From Corticium candelabrum (taxonomy: Eukaryota > Porifera > Homoscleromorpha > Homosclerophorida > Plakinidae), in the NCBI RefSeq assembly GCF_963422355.1, contig NC_085089.1:7123552-7187551 (forward strand): a stretch of DNA of 64,000 bases, in the 5' to 3' direction. Under the pieces are notes generated by a model. That model saw nothing but the letters and a program-made list of their open reading frames with translations, ran no database searches and was not told the DNA's origin. The translations under genes and the position numbers were made by a program. Shown here in pieces: positions 46,501 to 58,430 of this stretch (its first letter is position 1; each line of letters begins with the position of its first letter).

Positions 46501-48245
46501 CAGAGTCTCGATTAGATCCTCCAGTTCGGAAAGAGAGTCTATAACATCCATCGACCTAGTCTACACACATTCCCATATAATCAGTAGATTGATGATCGCA
46601 TTCACTTGAGACACTAACTATGGATGAAAAGTGGCGGTAATAGACAGCAATGACACTGAACAGTCTCCCACAAAACAACAACACCGTACCATCCTATGCA
46701 ACAAACGCTAGGAAAAGACAGTAAAATTAGCAAACTTTACAACCTTTAGCAGCTCCATTTCCTGGTGCTTCAGCCGTTGACCTAAACTTTTCATGGCCAA
46801 TTTGAGAGGGTCAAGCATGCTCATAACCTGATGCCAGCTCAATTTCGGACACGGAAATTCCTCCTCCACACCTGAACACAAAACTGAAACTCGGAAATGT
46901 CGACAATCATCATTCCCACAGCCACAAACCATTCTTCTGTGAATGCAGTTGATTTGCTGTGACCGCACCAACATGTACACAAGCCTCCACAAGCCCGAGA
47001 ATGGCAATATTGAGGTAGAGTGATGACGCCGACGTGTGCCTGGATTCACTGCATGTACCAGGCATAGGCAGGTATTGACCCAACACGTGGTTTAGCTCAA
47101 GGAGACGTTGCATTAGAATGGGATAGAGATCACTGGCAATAACAGCGTCACTACAGCTACGACTTAGTCACTATGCTTGTATAGTCAAGTTTACTTTTAC
47201 CTAACACATTGAGTAGCAATTCCGTAGGTGATGCACGCTTGCATGGTCCTGTAACTGTGAAGGGCTAACTGAAGTGCTTCAGAAAATGGTAAATTCATCT
47301 GACTGGCATGCACACCAACAGAACATGTAGCAGTCAACTGGTCACACAATGGACAGACGAGGAGTACCTTGGTTGTTGAGAAATGTATCGCATCACTGCA
47401 TTGACGACACCAGCACGACTCATCTAAATAAAAGTTGTGTTCAATGGTGTGTTGGTGTGTTGTGTAATTTGCGAGAGTATACCAGCTTACTGGCTATACT
47501 CCTACTGGCAGCACAGAGTACAGACACCAGCTTGACGGCTTGACTTAATGGCATACCGTATGCATCACTCAAGGGCAACTCGTCTAGATGGAACACAAAG
47601 ACTGTGGGTGTACACTCGACTGTAAACAGAATAGAACACACAGATACCTGGGTTTCTCCAACTGCAAGGCAAGAACTGATCTATAACAGTGTCCAGTAGC
47701 CGCGGACACTCGACAACCTATAAATTCAATAATGCATCAGACCTCAAGTTATTGTTGCTGTAGTTGTTGACTGTTGCAGAAGTTACTCTAGATGCGGCAT
47801 GTGTTGAATGTCTTGCAATGCGAGTGAGTATCTCTAACACTGAGATGACCAATGGTGGAGGTAAATGAAAAACTTCTAGCAAGTAGCGCAAACGAGGAAG
47901 AAGATCCATTCGCAAAAGTCCCTAAACAATTATGGAGTCAATGGAAGACACACTAGAATCAACAGAATCTGCATACTAATACGAGGTCATGCTGAATTAT
48001 TTCAAATTCTGTTGGTCTGCCAGAATTGTCGTTCACAGTAACAGTAGGTGACTTGGTGACTTGAAGAGATGGAGAAAACAGACCACACCATGTGCATGCC
48101 ACAACATCCATCAAGTCCTATCAAACGCAATGCTGTTCACTTAACAGCCTAGCCAGCCAAGAGCAAATAACAAATAAGGCAACAAGAATGAAAGATATCA
48201 TCACTACACACACACGTGCGTGCGTGCATGCACACACGCACACAT

Positions 48246-48319
<74 letters not shown>

Positions 48320-49425
48320 GTACTTACTTCCAAATTGCCTTCTACCAGTAGAGAATGAAGACATTGAACAGCTGCCAAGCTAACAGCCTCTACAGGGTCA
48401 TCAAGTGAGAAACGAAGAACTACTGGCAACCCAGCATCCACAAGATTCTGCAGCACATTGCCCTTAACAGAATCAACAAATGCACCACACCATGCCTGTC
48501 AACGACACGTCACTACAAACCAAAAAACTCAACAAAACGAAACTTTGAATACTTTGGTTAGTATTTTGGAAACCACTTGTAAAGCCAACACTCTCTGTTG
48601 AATCACACTGGAACGAATCATTGTAAACAGCTCCTCCAGACTGTAACCTGCAGCCTATACCACCGACAGTATACAACCGTATGATCATTCTGAGATGATT
48701 CTGGTACCATACTTGAGGATTGGCTCCATGATGATGCAAACCAAGAGACACAGGTAGTTCAACACATCTAGGAATCAGTGAACCATCAAGGCCAAATCGA
48801 ACAATTGCATCCTACACAAGCAACAGGAAATAACCAAAATAGTGTCAAACACTAGAAACAACCAAAGCAAATGGCATACACTACAAACAACTGGCTCAAT
48901 CCACCCAGACTCAGTCGGTTGTTCGAATGGATTGTGAGATCAAGACATGCAGAAAGTCTAGTTTAATTTGCATTTCTTGTCTCCTCATGTGTTGCACAAA
49001 GTGTCAGTCTAGTCAAGACTACTATAACCTACTTTGTCACCAGCTGCTTTGTCATTGACATCTGCCATCCACTCCAGCTTTTCCACTTCTGCTGTTTTCA
49101 TATTCAACCAAAGGTGCTTGTTTGCCAAACCTGCCAAACGAAAATACTAGAATTTGCAAGTGTCAACGCAAACGTGAACTCAGATGCAAAGAGCAGTTGG
49201 TGTACCCTTTAGTTCTCTCGTTTCTGTAGGTAGTTCTTTCCACTCGTGACTGGCATGTGTGTCACTGTGTTCTATAGTTTCTTCTATCATGGAAATGTCA
49301 TTAGCGCTTCTACATTCCACTCCAGTGTCTTTCGGTGTTGGTGGTACTGCATCGCCTTCTTTCTTCTTTCCTCTTGTAGACAGGAAGGCTACCAAATCTG
49401 GACCTAAATCCATACATTGTAATGA

Positions 49426-49483
<58 letters not shown>

Positions 49484-51611
49484 ATCAAAAATACTCCTAC
49501 TCAAAGTCGCTTTCAGCTTTGCCTGGTGATGAGCAATTTCCATTGACGACATACTAGCCACACGCTGCATGTTTTCCTGACGTATTTTTGCCATCTCTTC
49601 CTTACTTATAGCTTGTCCACTTGAAGAACTACTATTTTCAAAGTCTAGATATTCCATTCCACCGTCGAATTGAGTTTTTTCAGTTAAAGTTGTTTCAATA
49701 GAAGGGTTCGTTATCGGAGCCATCAGAGAATCAGGTAATCCAAACTCAACTCCTCCATTTTGTTCAAAGTGAAGAGCAAACAAACTCTTCTTACTCTTTG
49801 ACCTGCTACCCTTCAGTCACAACACGATTAGGTATCAATCTCGTTATTTGTCATTGACATGTGCAGTACCCTGGAGTTTCTGTCAAGGACAACTACAGAT
49901 GGAAACCCGTGCCTTGTGCCAATAGGTTCGTGTGTTCTGATGTTGTTTACATCACGTTCCTACATACGACGATTACAGTGATGCATTCACCATCTCCCAG
50001 CAATTCACATGCCTTGATAACGTCAGCTAGAAGTTTAGTGACGTGGCAGTCGTGAGCTTCAATTAAACAGCAATTATTAGTATAGTAAGTTACCATGTGC
50101 ACAACACAACTTACTGTCCAGAAAATCTGCTGCTTCGTCATCAATCACATCCTAATACGAAACAGTAACACTCGAGTTTCATCATAAATGCTAATAACAT
50201 AACTCAACTTTATGGACTACTGGTAACATAGTTTCTTTAGCTAGCCAGTAATTATTATATATCTGCGTCGCACACATAAACATGGTGCAAACTAAACATA
50301 AAAAAGGAAGACAAAAACAGACAAAACAGAAAGACTACATATATCTACAACAAAAGGAGGAACATACTATCATCTCAGTCAACAGAAAAGAGTTCTTTAA
50401 GTGTAGTGCTACTGAAGCGTGAAAGTTGCATTAACCATTCACACGCCATATGACCTGCTGCAGTTCTGGAGGGTGAGACAGAAGCCTCAAAGTCAGTCCT
50501 AATCGCCCTGTATATGGAATGTTTTGCGTTATTTTCAATACCATAAAGTGACTGAAATGTCCTGCAATCAGAAAAAAGAAGGATCTCATTGAACTGTCTA
50601 GGACAGATGACATGTAAGAAACGACAGGGTTTGTAGATCGTAGAAGCGATGAAAAATAACTATAATTTTCGTTTCATAAACAAATGCGGCAAAGGAAGAA
50701 GACCTGTTGCTACTAGTATTGTGTCGACATGAGATCGCCGAGGAACAATAGTTATGTAGTAAAAAGCATCTATTTACAAGATTAACATGACAGATGCTAA
50801 AATCAATGTCACGTTGAAACTAGTTGCCTGTCATAAACATTTAGAAATAGAGTAGGATGTCGCTTATCCGTCCACAGGATGACCTGTGCATCGGACTCAC
50901 TGTAGCTTTGAGCGCACAATACGGTAATGAGCATGAGCATCACAGTACAGGTGTACTTCTCATCCGTGATATGACAATGTCAAACTCTAAAAGCCGCAGA
51001 ATAAGCGAAAACGAGTCGTTCTCTCTATAGAAGAAAAAATAGAAATTTGCACCAAACTTCTAGGGAATTGTCAAAATATGTGTGCGTAGCAAGTAGATGT
51101 CAGTTATCCGGACTATTCAGAGTTATGAACGGGTCAGAGAACGGAAGTGTTAGGATAAGTGGCATCCTACTATATTATACCAATTCATTACTGTATTAAT
51201 TCTAATAAAAATTACTATCATTAACGTACTTTGCCCAAAAATTAAACTGCAAAAATTAAAGCATGTGTAGTTGCTTAATTAACTTCATTTATATTTATCA
51301 ATCAAACCCAAAGACCATATAAACATAGGTAGTAAAGTAAGAAAACTGATATTTGATGACTCACTGACCTTCCGGTCGGACGATTTTTAAGACTTCTTTG
51401 AGGTCTCTACACTATAGTATCCTATATAAGAGTTGGAGTTGGTTACTGTCAAGAGTATAAACTCAGTCTGGCACGTGTACATGTGCCCCTGCTTATGCAT
51501 AGTAAATGACCAAACTGAGAGTCAGCTGATCCAACAAGATATCATAAAGAGTGCCAGCTAAACCTGATGACACACTGTGTCTGTGTGTGTCTGTCTGTCT
51601 GTCTGTGTGTG

Positions 51612-51702
<91 letters not shown>

Positions 51703-53754
51703 GAGACAAAGCCTATGTGATGGTACTGCCAAATTTTATCCAAATGGTGTTATTGTAGGAGTGGTGCGGGTGTAAAGGAGGAAGACAATATAGTGGCAGT
51801 AGAGTGGTGTAGGATGTCAATCATTGAATGTCCACACTACTGTGTCTCCTGTTTGTCATGTGTGAATCTCTAATTCAATTAACAAGCAAGATTATTTTAC
51901 ATAAATTATTAATGTCAGTTGTACCACAATAATAACACCCAGTCACCAGAGTCACTCTATTCTTCCCTCCATTTGGATTCATACATAATAAATGAAAAGG
52001 AGCACTAACGTGCTAACCCCAGGCACTGAGAAATTGACCCCTTTCTAGTTCCGGATACTTTGGTAGTAACCAAATATTTGGTTAGAAGCACGCCTACGCG
52101 CCTGCCATGAAACCATTTCTGTCTAATTAATTAAGTCACAAAATAAAGTAGTTGGATATATTGTATTGTGCATGTGGTAGTTCATTTCTTCTGTCAACTA
52201 CACCAAACAGTTTCTGCACACCTACTGGCACAAATTAACATCACGTGCAAGCCCCCCTACTTTTCACCCCATATACCTGTCAGGTGCAGTAGTACATACA
52301 TGGGAAACGTCTGGAACCAAGGCTAGCTGCAACACTGATATGTCAAGATTACATGAGCAATAACAGTGAATGCACACTATGCATTCCAAAGTTTTTTACA
52401 CTACTGTTTCCGTCAAGACAGTAGCTATTTCCGGTAAGACGACTACCATAACCCTAGTGCATGCGCCTACGCTTAATTACATTACATACAATTTAAATGA
52501 CATAATATTAAGGTTATTCTAATAATAAGGTTATTTTAATATTAAGGTTATTAATATTCGCTCTTACAATCAAGCCGTGACTGTTAGTAACTTCATTGAT
52601 TCAAGGTGCGTTCACCTAAAGAAACATTCCGAAGATGTGCGCTATGCTGCTGGCTCCGCCTTCACTGCATCAGTGTGAACGAAACTTGAATCAACAAGGT
52701 TACTAACAGTCACTGCTTGATTGTAAGAGTTAATATCCACATGCGGACATGTCAAAACCACAGCACCACACGCCATGGGCATGTGTCTCACCAGTTAGGT
52801 GTCAGTCTGTCTGGCACGCCTGACATGTGATGATTATTACTATGCAAAGTGTTGCTAAAAACCCCTAGAGTGACAAAAATTAGTACGCACTTAACTTTAG
52901 TAAATCTGAGATCGCTTACATGCTTACGAAATTTTGTTGATTTACAGTATCTCAATCTTCACAGTGCAAACATGTTCAGGGGTAACCACCTGGCGCTATG
53001 ACGCTGCATGTAGTGCCAAGCCAATTTTTGCAGCACCAGAGCAGCGCCAAAATTTTTAAAAACAATAATGCTTTGGCACACCCATTACTGACTATCATTG
53101 ACCATCATGCGGAAGTATATGTATCTCCATATGTCAAAGTGAAAAACCATTGACTCCTACTGGCCAAGCAAAGTATGTCTGGTGACTCTGGTTCAGACAT
53201 GCAGACTCCGGCTGTCATACATACTAACATACTTTACCAGTCGTACGTAGTACGTACTGTACATAAATCTACTTTACCAGTATGCGTGGGAGTGTCCCTT
53301 GAGTCCAAGCATGCGCGCGCAGCGCCAGGTACCCCGCATGTTATTTGAACTCTCTCGCAAGCAAGCACGAACAAATACAGTTAATACACGCCTAGTCATT
53401 CGACTGGTATTATTGAGGTGACAGCGACAATTTTAATTGAGCTGACATACTGAACGTTCCTCTTTGAATTTTGAGCGTTTACGAGGTGGGCCGCCTCTCT
53501 GCGTCGAAACTAATACAAAAACACGATTTGTATTTTACTAACAGAACGACAACCGACAACGCCTCACTACTAAGGTCTACAACATCTCTACTCTTGCAGC
53601 TCGTGTCTTCGCGTGTCCCGGATAACGTCAATTTTTCTCCCGCATGGTAATGCGTCCCTTGTCTAGCCGCTGCCTGACTTCTCGACGCTAAAAATTCACG
53701 CTGTTGAAGCAGTATATCATCCTCCGTTTCTCCTCGCTTTGGCCTTTGCAACAT
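42441..53754 (-). CDS. RPAP1: RNA polymerase II-associated protein 1
   Basis: Assembly/import factor linking Pol II with chaperones and Mediator. 32 exons (minus): 53539-53754, 50115-50151, 49951-50056, 49870-49912, 49501-49810, 49206-49403, 49033-49130, 48713-48811, 48553-48654, 48328-48495, 47983-48117, 47787-47921, 47648-47717, 47483-47619, 47368-47423, 47201-47302, 46930-47132, 46744-46871, 46619-46693, 46448-46560, 46182-46389, 45992-46132, 45778-45926, 45499-45720, 45304-45423, 44444-44601, 44250-44382, 44018-44183, 43708-43802, 43574-43649, 42671-42724, 42441-42614; all phases agree, 1408 residues (human about 1393). Signatures: [16 protein letters not shown] start, [20 protein letters not shown] and [11 protein letters not shown] (RPAP1_N), [31 protein letters not shown] (RPAP1_C), [39 protein letters not shown]. 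Intron 1 is 3.4 kb; intron 28 uses a GC donor. Confidence 0.94.
43415..43540. repeat. (CAGA)n/(CA)n microsatellite
   Basis: In RPAP1 intron 30: CAGA/CAGG units followed by a CA tract. Confidence 0.95.
48208..48318. repeat. (CA)n microsatellite
   Basis: In RPAP1 intron 10. Confidence 0.95.
49429..49479. repeat. (CA)n microsatellite
   Basis: In RPAP1 intron 5. Confidence 0.95.
50375..50561 (-). other. Possible terminal exon of an unrecognised gene in RPAP1 intron 1
   Basis: Preceded by a good acceptor (TGATTGCAG), open for 61 codons and then a stop. Translation begins [18 protein letters not shown] and ends LKELFSVD. It does not fit RPAP1 and I recognise no family. It may be the tail of a nested gene, a gene fragment, or chance. 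Confidence 0.25.
51577..51702. repeat. (TG)n microsatellite
   Basis: In RPAP1 intron 1. Confidence 0.95.
52561..52729. mobile_element. 169-bp MITE with 45-bp terminal inverted repeats
   Basis: Arms 52561-52605 and 52685-52729 (CTCTTACAATCAAGC ends) are inverted copies with only a few differences. They are flanked by TTAATATTC on the left (one base away) and TTAATATCC on the right, an 8-9 bp target duplication, fitting a hAT- or Mutator-derived non-autonomous element. It lies in RPAP1 intron 1. Confidence 0.8.
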
Positions 53755-54384
53755 ACGTAAGCATACCCAAGTTACGTGTCCCGTATGTACTCAAGATGCA
53801 AATTATCATTATATTAATTAACTATTTATTTTATATAATTAATTAATTAATTAGCATTTGACTAGGATAGATGTAGAATGACCCGTATCCGGCATTTAGT
53901 CCGTTGAGGCTCGAGTGACAACGACGTGTAGAAATCGGTGAGCACCGTGTGCGACGTCTAGCTTCTCTTTCTCTCTCGTTTCTAGCTCACACGGCCAATG
54001 GCGCCAGACGAAGTCACCCACGCGTCCATCTTGCGTCGCAGTTCGCATCTCCTCCCTTGTCATCGCTTGCTACACTGCAGTCGCTGCTGGCCGTGCATGT
54101 CTGTTCGCTTTCGTCTATGGCGAGAGAGAGAACGAGAGCTGGGCGGAGAGAAGCGAAGAAAGACGATATTTGTATGACCTCCAACGCAACCACATGCCAC
54201 CTCGTGACTCGATTGTAGACTGTGCTCGTGTGTGTCTCGACGCAGAGCTTGCCGACGGTGTCGAGCGATTTGCGGGGTCGTATTCCGCGTTGTTGCTTGT
54301 GCGTTGAGTCGCGTCTGGCTTTTCGTTTCGTCTCTGTTGCGACCACCTCCCTACTATTGCGTCATTTGCAATTGTGTTCTAGAA
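53755..54384. promoter_or_regulatory. Divergent promoter interval between RPAP1 and the GST gene
   Basis: 630 bp between the two start codons. The left part is AT-rich; the part from about 53930 is GC-rich and CpG-containing, with open frames but no protein motif. Promoter role is inferred from position. Confidence 0.45.
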
Positions 54385-55668
54385 ATGGGAGCGTCGTCGA
54401 GTAAGCGTTCGAAGCCGAGTGCACCGCTCGAGCTCTACATGTCGAAACATTCTCCGACATCTCGCGCCGTCTGGTTCTACTTTGTGCAGGCGAGAACATC
54501 GAATGCAATGTGAAGTGCACACGTCATAGTCACGAGACTCACTATTGTGTTTTTATCTGCAGAACAACTTGCCGTTGGAACTAAAAGTTCTGGATTTACA
54601 GAAAGGCGAGTCGAAGTCTGAAGAATTCACGAGGCTCAATCCTCACCAGTGCGTTCCGTTTTTGAAAGACGGAGACACGCTCGTTGGCGAGAGGTCTGTA
54701 AGCGATATTTGCATGCGTAAGTGTTTCCAAGGCGCACGTGTAGTTCACGGATTCGTTTCGAAATTTGTAGCCAAGCGATTATCCGATATGTAGCGCATCG
54801 CTACACGAATTTCGCAGGCCTGGGCGACGGCAACGTCAAGAATCCCAACTGGGCGCTGATTGCCAAGATTGATGCGACAATCTGCTGGCTTCACACTGAA
54901 CTTTACAGGTTACTACACGTTTGGGTGTTACGAGTGAAGCGTCTAACAGGTTGGATTGCGATTTCTAGAGATTTGTTTGGAAAATTCATTGGACCTGCAC
55001 TCTTCGGCATGGGCCCTGAAAGTGCCAGAGACCAAGTGGTTGAAGACGGAGAGAAGCGCGTTAGGAAGCATCTCGACACCCTAGAGAAAGTCTACTTGGA
55101 AAAGACCGACTTTCTGGTCGGCAGCCATGCAACAGTAGCAGACGTTTTTTGTGCTGAATTTGTGTCCCTGTTGGAGTTGAAAGCGTTTGACTTCTCTTCA
55201 TGGCCAAAGGTTGTCATTCTGTCAATTGACTTGATTAGTACATGTAGACCTATTGTTTGTGTGATATAGGTACAGGCATGGTTTCGAAGAATGAAACTGC
55301 TCGATCATTGGGCTGAACTCCATGAGGAACATCGTGCAATGGCTAAACATTTTAGTGGTGTCGAGCCGGAACAACCAGAGCCACCCAAACAAGAACCACC
55401 TCCTGCAGCAGCAGCCGCCAGTGAGGCAAAAGAAGAAGAAAAGCCTTCAGAGGAGAAGCCCACAGAAGAGAAACCATCCGGCGAAGAGCAGCCAGCCACA
55501 CAGGAAGAAAAGCCCGCTGAAGAAAAGCCTTCAGAAGAGAAAGCTCCAGAAGAAAAGCCTTCAGAAGAGAAAGCTCCAGAAGAAAAGCCTTCAGAGGAGA
55601 AACCTTCAGAAGAGAAACCAGCTGAAGAACCTACCGCAGACGAAAAACCAGCAGAGGGCGAGGCTTGA
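54385..55668 (+). CDS. Theta-type glutathione S-transferase with predicted N-myristoylation and acidic repeat tail
   Basis: Five exons: 54385-54489, 54563-54693, 54771-54908, 54969-55209, 55270-55668; 337 residues, about 100 more than a standard theta GST. It starts MGASSSKRSKPS, a fit to the N-myristoylation motif (Gly2, Ser6) with adjacent basic residues, suggesting membrane attachment. Thioredoxin-like half: LELYMSKHSPTSRAVW, NNLPLELKVLDLQKGE, NPHQCVPFLKDGDTLVGE, SQAIIRYVAHRY. Helical half: LEKVYLEKTDFLVGSHATVADVF. After residue 242 the tail is about 95 residues of Glu/Lys/Pro (EEKPSEEKP, EEKAPEEKP units). Intron 1 has a GC donor (54490). Divergent from RPAP1, convergent with the ADAMTS-like gene. 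Confidence 0.88.
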
Positions 55669-55929
55669 TAGCTCAAATACAAGTTGACTCACTCATTGAC
55701 TCCTTTCCTATCAGATTGAGTTATATAGGGCCACGGGACAGCATGGACATTAGTTTAGTATTATATGCAGTAGAGGCTGGCCAGGCTGAGGGTTTGTTTT
55801 TGTTTCTTATTCTTGCTAGAATTGCATTACAGGATATACTGAACGAGTGGGTTCAATGTCAGTTAGCACGTTATGTTCAATTAGTAACAAATCTACCAAT
55901 TGTCATTAACTCAATTATCTTTTGACATT

Positions 55930-58430
55930 TCATCTGCTTAGTCGACAGGATTGGCAGCACTGCCTGGAGATGTGCTTGAATTTGCAATAACCTTTCTTGC
56001 TGTACCTTGCACAAGTGTCAGGGTGGTAGAGATTGATACACATGCTGTCGATTTGTGCTGGGAGTTTGAATGATGGTCGGTGTACAGGAGGCAACTTTGT
56101 GGGGAAATTTTCAAGCAGTCTATCAGCACCAGGTATATCTCCTCTTCTCTGTGGACCACCTAGTCATTCAGCCATTAGAGTCGACGTTTGCTGAATTTCA
56201 TACACCACATGATTAATTTAAATAGTCTGTCTGTCTGTCTGTCTGTCCATCTGTCATTGTGTGTGGTGTGTGTGTGTGGTGTGTGTGGTGTGTGTGTGTG
56301 CACACGCGCCTTACTTGAAACCTCCAGTATTGTCTCTGTTAGAGTCGGTTCACGATTCCGTGCCAGTCTGGTTTCACACTGATACACAGCTGCATCACTA
56401 AACTGCACATTCTTAATCTCAAGCGTTCTATTCAGCTCAATGGCTCCTCGACGTGGACCACTCTGCACTTGCGTTGACACCGATTTCTGCGTAATGCGCT
56501 GATTTCTTCCAACAAGAGGATTTCCGTCTTTCAACCAGCGAACAAACGGAGTCGGCAGTCCCACTGCATGACAACTGACTGCAACAGTCTCTCCAACACG
56601 AACAGACAATCGATACCTGACAGGCAATGGCTCATATGGCACTAATAACAGAGTCATCATAACCAGACAACACAACAACTTCAGATTGCACGCATGCACA
56701 CATGCACACACACACACACGCACACACACACACCTTCTGTGGTTGCCGGAAAGTCAGATGTCGATGCAGATGGAGTTAATTCAAAATTTTGTATTGATTT
56801 GGTCGTAGGAACCGTTTCTTCGACTAAACCACCATCACAATCTCTCATATAACTTTCGTTAGTCTTCTATCACATACACACATACCTCGTAATACCTCAA
56901 CAGTAGGCAAGTCCAGGTCACACGAGGCCAACTGACATCTCTCAGTTATAGATGGCTTATCACCATCTAAACACTGTACCTCAGAGCTGGCATCACACTG
57001 CCGAGCACAGTAGATCTCACGAGTCCGAACACTAATTCCACACGTTTTCGAGCACTACACACACACAACGACACCCAATGCATGTCAAGACACGATCAAA
57101 GCATGTGATATTAACAAACCGGGCTCCAGTCGGAAAAAAGCCACCGCGGACCACACTGTCCACGATTACATATCCGAGTGTCAACCGGTTTCCTAGACGA
57201 CAAACATCTCTCGTCTGGAAATCGATCCATCCTTGTGCGACACACCACTTCCCTGTTCTGCACTCCTTGCCCACATGACACGGTACACTAAACAACGACA
57301 AACATCAACACCAAGCACACAAACACATCGTATTGTATCATACAAGACTCCAGTCGCCACCGATGTACCAACTCGGGTCGTTGTCGCATGAACCTAAGTT
57401 GCACGATGCGCGAAGCGGACCGGGTGAAAGACTCCTACAACGCTTGTTCGATACTTTACTGCCTTCTTGTGTGTAACACTGAGCCTTCCTCGTTCGTTGA
57501 CCAAGTCCACACGATGCCGAACACTTAACACAAAAACATACCCACAGTACATGCATACCTCATGACATACATTTCTACCTGTGACCAACTGCCTAGCTTC
57601 CACATCGGACAAGAACTGACACTGCATGGCCGACTCGATCTCGGCTTCGCTTTCTTGCGACAATCATAATCGTTCAATACAGTCGTAGGGCTGTCTTGTC
57701 GAACACAAACGACCAATCGCGTTTTCACTCCTCCTCCGCACGTCTTCGAGCACGTTGACCAATCGTCCGCCACATTCCACTGACTCCGACATACGACATT
57801 GTTGCAGACTCGACGGCTGACGGGACGAGACGCCGCATCACAAAACGTGTCGTCGACTATCGTCTCTGTGCTCTCTTGCACACAGATGACCGTCCGCGAC
57901 TGTACGCCGCCACCACAACTTGCATTACAAGAACCATACGATCCAACACGCCATATAAATGGTATAGACGCCAATGTCTGAGTTCGAGTCGGAACGGCAT
58001 AACTGTACGTCACTCCCTGATTGCCGGCTTGACAAAGCAGCTACATCACAAACACACATCAAATACAAATAATTCCTTTGCAGTGGAGCCTACTGTACCA
58101 ATACGATGAGGTCACTGCTGATTGGACCGCCAGATCGCAGACTTTCCTTTGCATACTCGCCACGACTACCGACCGTATACACAAACGTCGCACCGAAAAC
58201 GTTATATGTCCCTGCGCTGTCTTTCTGAAATCGTCCATTGATGAAGTAACGTCCTTGTCTGTCTGCTAGAGCTAAAGCACGACAAGAATGTCTAAATATT
58301 AAGAATTGTAATGCAAAACGAAACTCTGATCTATTTAGGTACGGATTACCTAGGAGATTGGATGTCGCCACATCTTCGATTATTTCAATGTCATACGCTC
58401 CTGCTGGAATTCGAGTAATTTCATTGTATG
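55930..58430 (-). CDS. ADAMTS-like / papilin-type matrix protein, C-terminal part
   Basis: Secreted extracellular-matrix family. Nine exons seen (minus): 58350-58430, 58099-58271, 57579-58040, 57344-57523, 57120-57287, 56886-57054, 56734-56823, 56315-56641, 55930-56159; phases agree. Domains in order: ADAMTS spacer (EITRIPAGAYDIEIIED, LALADRQGRYFING, TFVYTVGSRGE), five thrombospondin type-1 repeats (for example GSYGSCNASCGGGVQSR, WSTCSKTCGGGVKTR, CSASCGLGQRTRK), a Thr/Ser-rich linker, an I-set Ig domain (SVRVGETVAVSCHAVG, RWLKDGNPL, AAVYQCETR), and a PLAC domain (CINLYHPDTCARYSKKGYC..., RQCCQSC) ending at 55930. The 5' exons were not found up to 64000, so the protein is partial here and I cannot say whether it has a protease domain. 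Confidence 0.87.
56234..56302. repeat. (CTGT)n/(GT)n microsatellite
   Basis: In the last intron of the ADAMTS-like gene. Confidence 0.9.

Noticed and set aside
53949-54346. Open frames on both strands in the GC-rich block before the GST gene
   Set aside because: No motif and no continuity with splice sites; best read as promoter/leader sequence.
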